DNA from: Schlegelella_A sp038318385
GTDB taxonomy: Bacteria > Pseudomonadota > Gammaproteobacteria > Burkholderiales > Burkholderiaceae_C
NCBI GenBank assembly: GCA_038318385.1
Contig: JBBQCD010000002.1
Location: 62,001 to 126,000 of the forward strand
DNA length: 64,000 nt
Reading direction: 5' to 3'
Part shown: piece by piece, positions 52,038 through 60,263 of the stretch
How positions within the stretch are numbered: the stretch's first letter is position 1
Layout of the letters: each line of letters starts with the position of its first letter
Program-made: the position numbers and the translations under genes
The notes under the pieces: model-generated
Told to the model about the DNA's origin: nothing
The model's input: only the letters and a program-made list of their open reading frames with translations
Database searches by the model: none

Positions 52038-52802
52038 GTGATCCCCTGGCTGCAAAGCGAGACCGATCCCTTGCCGCGGACCCGCCTCGCGCTGGGCGGC
52101 GAGACGGAGGCGCCGGGCCTGCTGGCTGCCGGCGGGCATCTGACGCCGCGGCGCCTCGAAGAGGCCTACTCCGAGGGCGTGTTCCCGTGGTACAGCGAAG
52201 GCCAGCCGGTGCTGTGGTGGTCGCCGGATCCACGGATGGTGCTGCTGGTCGACGAATTCCGTCTGAAGCGCTCGCTGCGCAAGACGATCGTCGCGTTCAT
52301 TCGCAGCCCCGGCTGCCGGATCCGCATCGACAGCGCCTTCGCGGACGTGATCCGGGCCTGCGCCGGGACGCCGCGCAGCGGCCAGGACGGCACCTGGATC
52401 GTGCCCGAAATGGTCGAGGCCTACACCCACTGGCATGCGCGCGGCAAGGTGCACAGTGTCGAGACGTGGATCGACGGCGAACTCGCCGGCGGTCTCTACG
52501 GCGTTTCTCTCGGCCGGATGTTCTTCGGCGAGTCGATGTTCTCGCGGCGCAGCGATGCCTCCAAGATCGCGCTCGCCGCTCTCGTCTGCTTCTGCCGCGA
52601 GCACGGCGTGGCGATGATCGACTGCCAGCAGCGCACCGGACACCTCGCCTCGCTCGGCGGCCGCGAGCTGCCGCGCAGCGCCTTCGAGAGTCGCCTCCGC
52701 GCTGCCCTCGCGGGCCCGCCGATCGACGATTGGTCCTATGATTTGGCGCTGTGGCGCCATCTGCGGATCGATGGCCCGCCCTCCCAGGACACCGGCCCGT
52801 GA
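52038..52802 (+). CDS. aat: Leucyl/phenylalanyl-tRNA--protein transferase
   Basis: The 254-residue enzyme attaches Leu or Phe to proteins with N-terminal Arg or Lys, marking them for ClpAP in the N-degron pathway. The family text is plain: F-P-W-Y near residue 48, W-W-S-P-D-P-R, G-T-W-I-V-P-E-M near residue 118, and G-G-L-Y-G-V-S-L-G-R-M-F-F-G-E-S-M-F-S. The start is GTG at 52038. The bpt gene starts inside its stop (GTGA), so the two N-degron transferases are made together. Confidence 0.95.
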   Translation: MIPWLQSETDPLPRTRLALGGETEAPGLLAAGGHLTPRRLEEAYSEGVFPWYSEGQPVLWWSPDPRMVLLVDEFRLKRSLRKTIVAFIRSPGCRIRIDSAFADVIRACAGTPRSGQDGTWIVPEMVEAYTHWHARGKVHSVETWIDGELAGGLYGVSLGRMFFGESMFSRRSDASKIALAALVCFCREHGVAMIDCQQRTGHLASLGGRELPRSAFESRLRAALAGPPIDDWSYDLALWRHLRIDGPPSQDTGP

Positions 52803-53536
52803 CCCACCCGAAAGAGCTTCCGCTCGCCTCGCTGCAGTTCTACGCCACCGCGCCCTACCCGTGCAGCTACATCGAGGGCCGGATGGCGCGCTCGCAGGTC
52901 GCCACGCCGAGCCACCTGATCCACGCCGACGCCTATTCCGGCCTCGTCGCCAACGGCTTTCGGCGCAGCGGCATGTTCACCTACCGGCCGTACTGCGACG
53001 GCTGCCGTGCCTGCGTGCCCCTGCGTGTACCGGTCGCGGACTTCCGGCCGACGCGCAGCCAGCGCCGCGCCGTCAAGGCCCATCACGCGCTCGAAGCGCG
53101 CGTGTTGCGCCTGTGTTTCGTGCCCGAGCACTACCAGCTCTACCTGCGCTACCAGGCCGGGCGCCACATCGGCGGCGGAATGGATCACGATTCGATCGAC
53201 CAGTACACCCAGTTCCTGCTGCAAAGCCGCGTGAACTCGCGCCTGGTCGAATTCCGCGAGCCCACCCCCGACGGTCAGGGCGTCCTGAAGATGGTCTCGA
53301 TCCTCGACATCCTCAACGACGGCCTGTCGGCGGTGTACACGTTCTTCGAGCCCGACCCGCGCGCGAGCTACGGGACCTACAACGTCATGTGGCAGATCGA
53401 GCAGACCCGCCAGCTCAAGCTGGCTCACGTCTACCTCGGCTACTGGATCGAGCAGAGCGACAAGATGGCCTACAAGGCGCAGTTCCGCCCGCACGAGCTG
53501 CTCGTCATCGGCAGCTGGCAGCGCGCCGAAGCGTAG
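52799..53536 (+). CDS. bpt: Aspartate/glutamate leucyltransferase
   Basis: The 245-residue enzyme transfers leucine to N-terminal Asp or Glu. The motifs P-C-S-Y-I-E-G-R near residue 19, G-F-R-R-S-G and Y-R-P-Y-C-D-G-C-R-A-C are those of the ATE/Bpt family. The later L-D-I-L-N-D-G-L-S-A-V and Y-L-G-Y-W-I are also conserved. The start GTG overlaps the aat stop. It converges on mshP, with a GC-rich gap of 78 bases (53537-53614) that may hold terminators for both strands but no clear T-run. Confidence 0.94.
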   Translation: MTHPKELPLASLQFYATAPYPCSYIEGRMARSQVATPSHLIHADAYSGLVANGFRRSGMFTYRPYCDGCRACVPLRVPVADFRPTRSQRRAVKAHHALEARVLRLCFVPEHYQLYLRYQAGRHIGGGMDHDSIDQYTQFLLQSRVNSRLVEFREPTPDGQGVLKMVSILDILNDGLSAVYTFFEPDPRASYGTYNVMWQIEQTRQLKLAHVYLGYWIEQSDKMAYKAQFRPHELLVIGSWQRAEA

Positions 53537-53614
53537 CCGGCCGGGTCCGCAATGGCGGGGTGCCCGGCCCGACCGGCGCGCCGGGCGGGCCCGCCGCCCT
53601 CCGCCCCCCGCGCC

Positions 53615-54052
53615 CTAGTCGCTCGCCTGAATCTGCCAGCGCCGCTCGATGTAGTTCGGCGCCGTGGCGGCGCTGTTGTCGGGGCAGGCAGCGCTGCTGC
53701 AAGCGACCGCGTCGATGGTGTAGATGCGCACGCCGTGCGGCGTGCCGGGCGCGGTTTCACCCTCGTTGAAGGTGCGCGAGTCGCAGCTCACGGTGACATG
53801 GAATCCCGTGCTCGCGGTGAGGTCCAGCGTCTGGCTGGCGGCCGCGCACGCGGTCCAGGTGCCTTTGAACGCCTGGTACAGCCCCCAATCGGTGCCGGCG
53901 CGGGCCGCATGCAGCGCCCGCGCGGAGAGGATGTTCTGCGCGTTCGTCGCCTGGGCCACGCTGCCGAAGCGCACAACGGCCGCGGCCAGCGCCGACAGCA
54001 CCACCAGGACGACGATGGCCATCACGGCGCCGAAGCCGCGCTCGGCGCGCAT
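53615..54052 (-). CDS. mshP: MSHA minor pilin MshP
   Basis: This 145-residue protein has a type IV pilin-like start R-G-F-G-A-V-M-A-I-V-V-L with one helix. There is no glutamate at position +5 (methionine is there), as is typical of MshP/PilX-like minor pilins. The C-terminal half has four cysteines. It is the last gene of the operon. The start codon shares one base with the mshO stop (TGATG). Confidence 0.82.
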   Translation of the reverse strand: MRAERGFGAVMAIVVLVVLSALAAAVVRFGSVAQATNAQNILSARALHAARAGTDWGLYQAFKGTWTACAAASQTLDLTASTGFHVTVSCDSRTFNEGETAPGTPHGVRIYTIDAVACSSAACPDNSAATAPNYIERRWQIQASD

Positions 54053-54939
54053 CACGGCGTGTTCGCGACGTGCGCGCCCATCGCGAGGTGGGCGGACTCG
54101 CCGTTGCGCGCCAGTTCGACTTCCATCCAGACGAAGCCGCTCTGCTGCGTCGCGCCCTGGTTCGGGTCGTAGACGAAGTTGCAGCTGCGCACCCGCGTGG
54201 CCAGCACGTCGGCGGAAGTCGTCGCCGGGCATGAGGACGGATATGCGGCGTTGAAGCCGTAGTTGCGCAGCCGGTACAGCGTGCCGCGGCCGTTGCCTCC
54301 GGCGTCGAGCGTGCCGTCGGCACCGCTGCAGACGTAGAAGACCGCGCGCTGCGCGTTCGGCACGACGCTGAAGCGGGCACCGTCGTAGCCGAGCGGAAAC
54401 TGGGTGCTCGCCACGCCGATGCGATGGCGCCCGTAGGCGACGGTCGGCGTCGCCACCGAGGTGATCGCGGCGCGGTTGACGCCGCCGTAGACGTCGGCTG
54501 GATTCTGGTTGCCGACGACGACCCAGTCGCCCGCCGCCGGCACCGTCGCCAGCGGCGAGAGCACGTCGAAGATCGTCGTCGCCTGCGACGGATCGAGCGG
54601 GGCCGAGCAGGTCGGCCCGGGCGTGCAGCCCGGCGCGGAGTCGTTGACGGTGTCGGGCGCGGTGCGCAGCCGCCCGCCGCCGCTGCTCGGCAGGACCTCG
54701 AAGCACTGCGCGCCCGGCGTGCGGATCGAGTTCGGCACCGCCAGGCGGACATCGCGGGCGATGCGCCGCAGCGCGGTGTCGGCCTGGTCGGTGAGGTCGG
54801 CGCGCGCCCGGCTGGCGAGGTAGCTCTCGACAGCGGGCCGGAAGAAGACGACGAGGGTCGCCGCCAGGACCGAGGTCACGACGATGACGAGGATCAGCTC
54901 GATCAAGGTGAAGCCGCGCGCGGCGCCGGAGGATCGCAT
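54052..54939 (-). CDS. mshO: MSHA minor pilin MshO
   Basis: The 295-residue prepilin begins R-G-F-T-L-I-E-L-I-L-V-I, with the cleavage site G/F and E5. The long globular domain has at least six cysteines and a G-R-H-R-I-G region. It resembles MshO, a minor pilin of the mannose-sensitive hemagglutinin pilus. Its gene lies between mshD and mshP, the usual order, and shares a base with mshP. Minor pilins prime pilus assembly and sit near the tip. Confidence 0.85.
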   Translation of the reverse strand: MRSSGAARGFTLIELILVIVVTSVLAATLVVFFRPAVESYLASRARADLTDQADTALRRIARDVRLAVPNSIRTPGAQCFEVLPSSGGGRLRTAPDTVNDSAPGCTPGPTCSAPLDPSQATTIFDVLSPLATVPAAGDWVVVGNQNPADVYGGVNRAAITSVATPTVAYGRHRIGVASTQFPLGYDGARFSVVPNAQRAVFYVCSGADGTLDAGGNGRGTLYRLRNYGFNAAYPSSCPATTSADVLATRVRSCNFVYDPNQGATQQSGFVWMEVELARNGESAHLAMGAHVANTP

Positions 54940-54948
54940 CGTCGCGCC

Positions 54949-55425
54949 TCAGGAAGCGAAGTCGGTGCGCCAGCCGCGCAGCGTCAGCGCGTTCGTGCCG
55001 CGCGTGACCGTGACGCTGATGCGACGTGCCGCGGCGACTCCGGCGAGCGTGCCGGCCTGGACCTGCACCTGGACCGAGTAGCCGGCGAGCGCGGCGATCG
55101 GCGTGCCGTCGATGGTGCAGACCTGGCCCACGGTGGCATAGCCGTCGTAGTCGAGGACGTCGTTGAAGGTGTTGCGCGCGCATGCCGCGGGCGCCGCATT
55201 GGCGGTCGCGGCATAGGGCTTGAGCTCGATCTCCTCGAGCATCTCCTCGGCAATCGTCAGCATCTGCCCGGCGACGACCGGATCGGCCGAGCCGCGGGTG
55301 ACGCTGGCGAACGCCAGCAGCACACCGCTCAGGCCGACGCTGACGACGACGATCGCCAGGATCATCTCGACCAGCGTGAAGCCGCGCTGGCGCGGCCCGG
55401 GGCACGGGGGGTGGTCACTCGACAT
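54949..55425 (-). CDS. mshD: MSHA minor pilin MshD
   Basis: The 158-residue prepilin has the site R-G-F-T-L-V-E-M near residue 14, with glutamate at +5. The domain after the helix contains two cysteines and T-F-N-D-V-L-D-Y-D-G-Y, common in MshD and PilV-like minor pilins. Its start overlaps the end of mshC by eleven bases and it ends ten bases before mshO, so the three are clearly cotranscribed. Confidence 0.86.
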   Translation of the reverse strand: MSSDHPPCPGPRQRGFTLVEMILAIVVVSVGLSGVLLAFASVTRGSADPVVAGQMLTIAEEMLEEIELKPYAATANAAPAACARNTFNDVLDYDGYATVGQVCTIDGTPIAALAGYSVQVQVQAGTLAGVAAARRISVTVTRGTNALTLRGWRTDFAS

Positions 55426-55924
55426 GGCCGGTCTCCCCGACGAGGACGATCGGCGCCTGCCCGGCGATGGTGATGGTCCGGTCGGCGGCGTTGGCGCCGG
55501 CACCGTCGGTGCTGGCGCGGCCCGAGGGCTGGAAATAGACCGCACCGCCCGGACTGATCGCCGCGGCCGCGCCGCCCTTCGCTTCGGCCGCTAGGACCTG
55601 GCCGTCGATGCCCGGCAGCGCCGTACCGCAGGCGCTCGCCGGATTCGCGCCGGCGATGCTGAGCGTCACGCCAGCGCTGCCGACGCTGGCGCAGACGAGG
55701 CGCCGATGGCTCACGGCGACCTTCTGCGCATAGCGCAGCGCGGCGACGACCTGGTCGCGCCAGCCGTCATCGCGAAAGGCGAGCGCGCCCTGCAGCCGCG
55801 GCAGCGCGGTCGCCGAGAGGATGCCGACCATCAGCAGCACCGCCACCAGCTCGGGCAGCGTGAAGCCGCGGCTGCGTGGCAGCCCGTTGCGCGGGCGGCC
55901 GGCGCTAGAAGAGTTCGCGCACAT
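55415..55924 (-). CDS. mshC: MSHA minor pilin MshC
   Basis: The 169-residue prepilin has S-R-G-F-T-L-P-E-L-V-A-V-L-L near residue 18, with E5 and a GspH-like domain. The segment A-L-R-Y-A-Q-K-V-A-V-S-H-R is the helix-strand joint of GspH/FimT pilins. The start ATG at 55924 overlaps the end of mshQ by 20 bases; an ATG nine codons upstream is an alternative. It belongs to the minor pilin block C-D-O-P. Confidence 0.83.
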   Translation of the reverse strand: MCANSSSAGRPRNGLPRSRGFTLPELVAVLLMVGILSATALPRLQGALAFRDDGWRDQVVAALRYAQKVAVSHRRLVCASVGSAGVTLSIAGANPASACGTALPGIDGQVLAAEAKGGAAAAISPGGAVYFQPSGRASTDGAGANAADRTITIAGQAPIVLVGETGHVE

Positions 55925-58900
55925 GCAGCAGCTTGCGGGTTTCGGGGGCATAGATGCCGAAGGTGGCGCGGGCGGCCGGATCCCGATCCCACGCGGCGGA
56001 GCAGCTGCCCTGCTGGGCGCGCAGCCACGGCAATCCGGCGCCGGTTGTGCCCGGATGGGTCGCCAGGCACGACTGGTCGGCCGCCGCGGCGCCGAGGTTC
56101 AGGGCGACGTCGACGCTGCCGGTGGCCACAGGATTCGGCGCGGACAGCGTCAGCGTGCCGGCGCCGCCGACGATGGCGATCGCGCCCGGGGTCGTCGTCC
56201 AGGTCGCGCCCGGCGCGCCGCGGCCGTCGAGGTAGTTGCTGCGCGCCACCGCCGCCGCCGGCACCGCCGTGCAGTTGTCGGCGGCGTTGGTGACCCAGGC
56301 GTTGCCGCTCCAGTACTGCGCCTGCACCGCGAGCTGCAACGGAGCCTTCTCCGAACCGAAGGCGTTCGACAGCCGCAACCGGCCGCTGCGCAAGCCCGTC
56401 GTCCCTTCGGCCCAGCCGGTGGAACTGACGCCGTCGACATCGGTGGCGCGAACCCCGAGCGTCTGCGCAGCGGTGAGCTTGACGGTGAAGCTGTAGGCCG
56501 GCGGCGTCGTGTTGGCGACGCCGGCCAGGAACGCGCTCGCCGCGATGGCGCCGGTCGCGCCGAAGCTGCCGAGGCCGAGCGCCGGTGCGTCCGAGAGCGT
56601 CGTCGCCTGGGCGGAGTTCGGTGCCGTCGCGGCACTGCCGTCGTAGTTCAGGGTGGTGCCCGGCGTGGCCAGGCCGTTCTTCGCCGTCACCCGGACGCTG
56701 AACGGCTGGCCGGCATAGGTGAAGGCGCCGCAGGCGGGCGTCACGGCGACGTCGAAATGGTGCGGGATGAAGCGACCGACGACGCCGCCGCTGCCGGTCG
56801 TGCCGGTGGCGCCGAAGCCCGAACCGAGGTAGTTCGCGCCGGTCAGCGTCGCCGTCAGGTCGCCGCGGCCGACTTCGCTCCAGACCAGGTTGGCGGCGGC
56901 GGCGACACCGGCGGAGAACGCGCCGAGGCTGCCGGTGAAGGTGCCGTTGCTCGCACCCGCGCCGGTCGGCTGGGCGCGCACGAAGGCGAGCGTGACGCCC
57001 TGCGGGGCGCTCTCGCGGCCGAAGTTCGGCGTCGTCGCGCCGCTGCTGTTGAGGGCGGTCACGCTCGCGCCGAAGGCCGTGCCGGCGCGGATCGGCCCGG
57101 CGGTCACGCCGCTGAAGGCGAACGAGGCGGGTGCGGCGACGAAGCTGCTGCTGCCGGTCATCACCAGGCCGGCGTCGCTGCCGCTGCCGGTGTAGCGCGC
57201 ATCCAGCCGCATCTGGCCGGCGTCGGCGTAGCGCACGCTGATGCTGGCGGTGCCGGCGGCGTTGAACGCTAGGTTGAGCGCCTGCCCGGTCGCGTCGCAG
57301 GCCTGCGCGGCGTTGTTCGCGGCGTTGAGGGCGCTGGCACCGACCCGCACCGGCAAGGTCCCGCTCGCCGGGTTCAGGTAGGCGCAGGTGAAGCCGATCG
57401 ACTTGGTGACGCTGGCGAATGCCGGCACGCAGAGCGCCGCGTTGTCGGACTTGCGCACCGCGGTGATGCTGACCGTCTGCGCGAGGTCGCTGACGTGATT
57501 GGGCACGCTGAACAGGAAGCCCGAATCGGCGGTGGTGAAGGTGCACGACGGCGCGCCGAAGTTGCAGGTCGCGACGTTCGAGGGCGAGACGCTCGAGCCG
57601 GTGATGCCGAGCACGCTCGAGCCGGGCGAGACCACCCGGAAGCCCTTCGTGACCGAGGAGCTGCCGATCGGGATCGAGAACGCCGGACCGACGCCGTTGC
57701 CGGTCGCCGAGTCGAAGGTCGTCGTCGGCCCGCCGGTCGCGCTCACCGAGGCCGAGACGCCGGCGGTGTAGAGCGTGCTGCAGGAGGCGTTCGAGCAGGC
57801 GCGGATCGTCACCGTGCTCGGCGTGCAGGTGAGGCCGCTGCCACTGGCGTGCTGGATCTCGAAGTGATCGAGCGCGAACACCGGACAGGTGCGCGTGGCC
57901 GTCATGATCGCGGTGAGCTGCGCCGGCGTCAGCACGTAGTTGTAGACCTGGGCTTCGTCGAACACGCCGTCGGCGGAGTTCACGCTGCCGCGCGTGTCGG
58001 CCACGCCCAGCGGGTTGTCACCGAGGTAGAGCGAGCCCGCCTGGGTGGTGACGGTGCCGTTGCTGGTGAAGGACGAGGTCGTCGGCGTGCCGCCATTGAC
58101 CGAGATGCTGAGGAAGTCCTGGTTGGCGGCGGCGTCGCCGTTGAACTCCCAGGACACCGCGACGTGGACCCACGTCCCGGCGCTCACCGCCTGCACCGGT
58201 GTCTCCACCGAGCGCAGCACGCCGGTGCTGTCCTTGACCGCGAAGTACAGCGTTCCGGTGGCGCTGCGCGTGAGGTAGAACCACTCGCCGTTGACGGCGG
58301 TCGCATCCAGCAGCTGCGCGGTCTGGCCGCTGTTCCAGTCGGCGTTGGCCTTGTACCAGAACGCCACCGTCCCGGCGCCGCGCAGGTTGAAGCCCGGCGT
58401 GAGCAGGTCGAGCATCTTGATCGCGTCGACCTGGGCGCCGCTGGTGTTCGCCGGGATGTTGGCGGCGCGACAGAGCTTGCCGGCGCTGATCTCCTGGGCG
58501 CCGCCGACAGCCGTACCGTGCAGGGCGTTGCCGGAACTGTCGATCACCTGGGCGGCCTGTCCCGCCACCCAGGCGCCGTCGTCGAAGCGGTATGAGGCGA
58601 CCGCTGCCTGGGCATAGAAGACGATTGCCGTGTTCGGCGGCGGCTCGGACGAGGCGCCGAAATTGAGCACCTTGTAGTCGCTCGTCGACAGCTGCCAGCC
58701 GATCTGGGCCGTGCCGGTTCCGCCGTGAACGATCGAACCGTACTGGTAGATGAAGCTGCCGTCCTCATTGAGGATGATCTGAAGGTCGAACGAACCGCTG
58801 GTGTTGCTCGCCGACACCCATTCCGGCACGTTCTTCCAGGTAACGACGAACTGGCGCGATCCGGGACTGCCGATCGTCGAGAAGCTCACGTAGCAGGCGG

Positions 58901-59411
58901 CGCTGCTGGCGCAGGGCGTCTTCTGGCTCGCAGACGGGTAGTTCGGCACATTGACGAGATTGGTGGGGTCCAGGTCGACGCCGAAGATCTTCATCGTCGC
59001 GTTCATGCTCGCGTCGGGATAGCCGTAGGGGTAGGTCTGCGGAGGTCCGATCGCATTGGTCCCGTAGCCGCAGGTGACGTTGCCGAACTGCAGCCGGCCG
59101 TTGCTCATGATGTAGGCCGACGTGTAGTTCGTCGTGCCGTAGCGGAAGGTGAAGCCGATCGGGATCGCGTCGCTCAACACGTCGTCGAGCGTCGGCGGCG
59201 TCGAGCCGCAGCCCGAGGCGGCGTTGAACTTGTACGGCGTGGTGTTGTAGCCGACCTTGGCGTGGGTGCTGGAATCGATGAAGGCATAGGTCGTCGACGC
59301 GCTGGTGTAGGTCAGCGCCGAGGCCGCGCCGGCGCACGCCCACAGCAGCACGCCCGCCAGCAGGCGGACGGCGACGGCACGCCACGACGCAGGCCAACGA
59401 GGTCGGTTCAT
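55905..59411 (-). CDS. mshQ: Large MshQ-like surface protein
   Basis: The 1168-residue exported protein has a signal peptide near residues 8-34 (V-A-V-R-L-L-A-G-V-L-L-W-A-C-A-G-A-A-S-A). A region near 40-270 resembles a nidogen-like or PA14-type beta domain. A LamG-like lectin fold follows (about 280-510, with F-W-Y-K-A-N and W-V-H-V-A-V-S-W). From about 530 the long DUF6701 domain runs to the end with many cysteines. MshQ proteins belong to MSHA loci and are thought to act in adhesion or at the pilus tip. Here the gene lies between the major pilin and mshC, instead of at the end of the operon. Confidence 0.82.
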   Translation of the reverse strand: MNRPRWPASWRAVAVRLLAGVLLWACAGAASALTYTSASTTYAFIDSSTHAKVGYNTTPYKFNAASGCGSTPPTLDDVLSDAIPIGFTFRYGTTNYTSAYIMSNGRLQFGNVTCGYGTNAIGPPQTYPYGYPDASMNATMKIFGVDLDPTNLVNVPNYPSASQKTPCASSAACYVSFSTIGSPGSRQFVVTWKNVPEWVSASNTSGSFDLQIILNEDGSFIYQYGSIVHGGTGTAQIGWQLSTSDYKVLNFGASSEPPPNTAIVFYAQAAVASYRFDDGAWVAGQAAQVIDSSGNALHGTAVGGAQEISAGKLCRAANIPANTSGAQVDAIKMLDLLTPGFNLRGAGTVAFWYKANADWNSGQTAQLLDATAVNGEWFYLTRSATGTLYFAVKDSTGVLRSVETPVQAVSAGTWVHVAVSWEFNGDAAANQDFLSISVNGGTPTTSSFTSNGTVTTQAGSLYLGDNPLGVADTRGSVNSADGVFDEAQVYNYVLTPAQLTAIMTATRTCPVFALDHFEIQHASGSGLTCTPSTVTIRACSNASCSTLYTAGVSASVSATGGPTTTFDSATGNGVGPAFSIPIGSSSVTKGFRVVSPGSSVLGITGSSVSPSNVATCNFGAPSCTFTTADSGFLFSVPNHVSDLAQTVSITAVRKSDNAALCVPAFASVTKSIGFTCAYLNPASGTLPVRVGASALNAANNAAQACDATGQALNLAFNAAGTASISVRYADAGQMRLDARYTGSGSDAGLVMTGSSSFVAAPASFAFSGVTAGPIRAGTAFGASVTALNSSGATTPNFGRESAPQGVTLAFVRAQPTGAGASNGTFTGSLGAFSAGVAAAANLVWSEVGRGDLTATLTGANYLGSGFGATGTTGSGGVVGRFIPHHFDVAVTPACGAFTYAGQPFSVRVTAKNGLATPGTTLNYDGSAATAPNSAQATTLSDAPALGLGSFGATGAIAASAFLAGVANTTPPAYSFTVKLTAAQTLGVRATDVDGVSSTGWAEGTTGLRSGRLRLSNAFGSEKAPLQLAVQAQYWSGNAWVTNAADNCTAVPAAAVARSNYLDGRGAPGATWTTTPGAIAIVGGAGTLTLSAPNPVATGSVDVALNLGAAAADQSCLATHPGTTGAGLPWLRAQQGSCSAAWDRDPAARATFGIYAPETRKLLHVRELF

Positions 59412-59460
59412 CTCGGCAGTCAGGGGGGCCGCGCGCACGGGCCGGGCGCCGCCGTCCCGG

Positions 59461-59874
59461 TCAGTTGCCCGCGGAAACGCCGGTGAACGTCGACGTGTAG
59501 GTCGTGCTGCCCACCGTCTTGGTCAGCTTGCACAGCGCCGTGTTGCCGTCGGTGGTGCCGACGTCCACGCCGGGCGCGTTCGGCGCCGCGGTGTAGGCCG
59601 CCGGGAGGCCGCCCTGCATCAGCGAGCCGACGCCGGCGCAGGTGCTCACCTGCACGCACTTGTTGGCCGTGACGACGTGGTTGGTCAGCGAGCAGCCGCT
59701 GAAGTTCAGGTTCATGGCGGAGGCGGCCGCGCCGGAGACGCCGTCGGCGGCGGCCTGCTCGGCGTCGCCGCGCATGTTGATGAACTTCGGCAGCGCCGTG
59801 GCGGCGAGGACGCCGAGGATGACGATGACGACGATCAGCTCGATCATCGTGAAGCCGGATTGACGGGGTTTCAT
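59461..59874 (-). CDS. mshA: MSHA major pilin
   Basis: The 137-residue prepilin has the standard processing site S-G-F-T-M-I-E-L-I-V-V-I (G7/F8, E12). The helix ends with A-L-P-K-F-I-N-M. A D-region formed by cysteines follows (S-G-C-S-L and T-C-A-G). The length and its place after the platform genes suggest it is the major pilin MshA. It lies 44 bases from the upstream MshB-like gene and 49 from mshQ, the two largest gaps inside the operon. That may allow separate control of the abundant pilin. Confidence 0.86.
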   Translation of the reverse strand: MKPRQSGFTMIELIVVIVILGVLAATALPKFINMRGDAEQAAADGVSGAAASAMNLNFSGCSLTNHVVTANKCVQVSTCAGVGSLMQGGLPAAYTAAPNAPGVDVGTTDGNTALCKLTKTVGSTTYTSTFTGVSAGN

Positions 59875-59918
59875 GGTGGAGATCCTTGGATGTTTGGAGG
59901 AGCGGATATCGATTCTTT

Positions 59919-60263
59919 TCAGGGGCAGGAAATCAGGCTGTTCGGTGCGGCCGAGGCCGGGGGCAACGCGCGGGGGGCCGCCGCCGTGGCGTCGCAGCGG
60001 GCATGCTGCAATGCCGAGACTGAGCGCTCCTGGGCCGCGCGCGTCTCGGCCCGTACCGCGTCGGCCGAAGCCTGCAGCGCGGGAAGCCGCTGCAGCGCGA
60101 ACGCGACCAGCACGCCGGTCACCACGACCACGAGCGCGAACTCCAGCCGCGCCACCCCGCCGCCACGACGCCGGGGCGGCCGCGGCGCGGTCTTGCAGCG
60201 GCGAAGGGCAGGTTTGCATGGGTATCGGGAGGGTGGCGCGGTCGACATTTCGGGGCGACGCAT
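59919..60263 (-). CDS. MshB-like pilin protein with an unusual processing site
   Basis: The 114-residue protein has a basic, proline-rich start and then a pilin helix R-G-G-G-V-A-R-L-E-F-A-L-V-V-V-V. The expected cleavage after the last glycine would leave valine at +1 in place of phenylalanine, with glutamate correctly at +5. The tail is short with two cysteines. By position (after MshG, before MshA) it corresponds to MshB. An ATG five codons later (60248) is possible. The start shares one base with the mshG stop (TGATG). Confidence 0.65.
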   Translation of the reverse strand: MRRPEMSTAPPSRYPCKPALRRCKTAPRPPRRRGGGVARLEFALVVVVTGVLVAFALQRLPALQASADAVRAETRAAQERSVSALQHARCDATAAAPRALPPASAAPNSLISCP

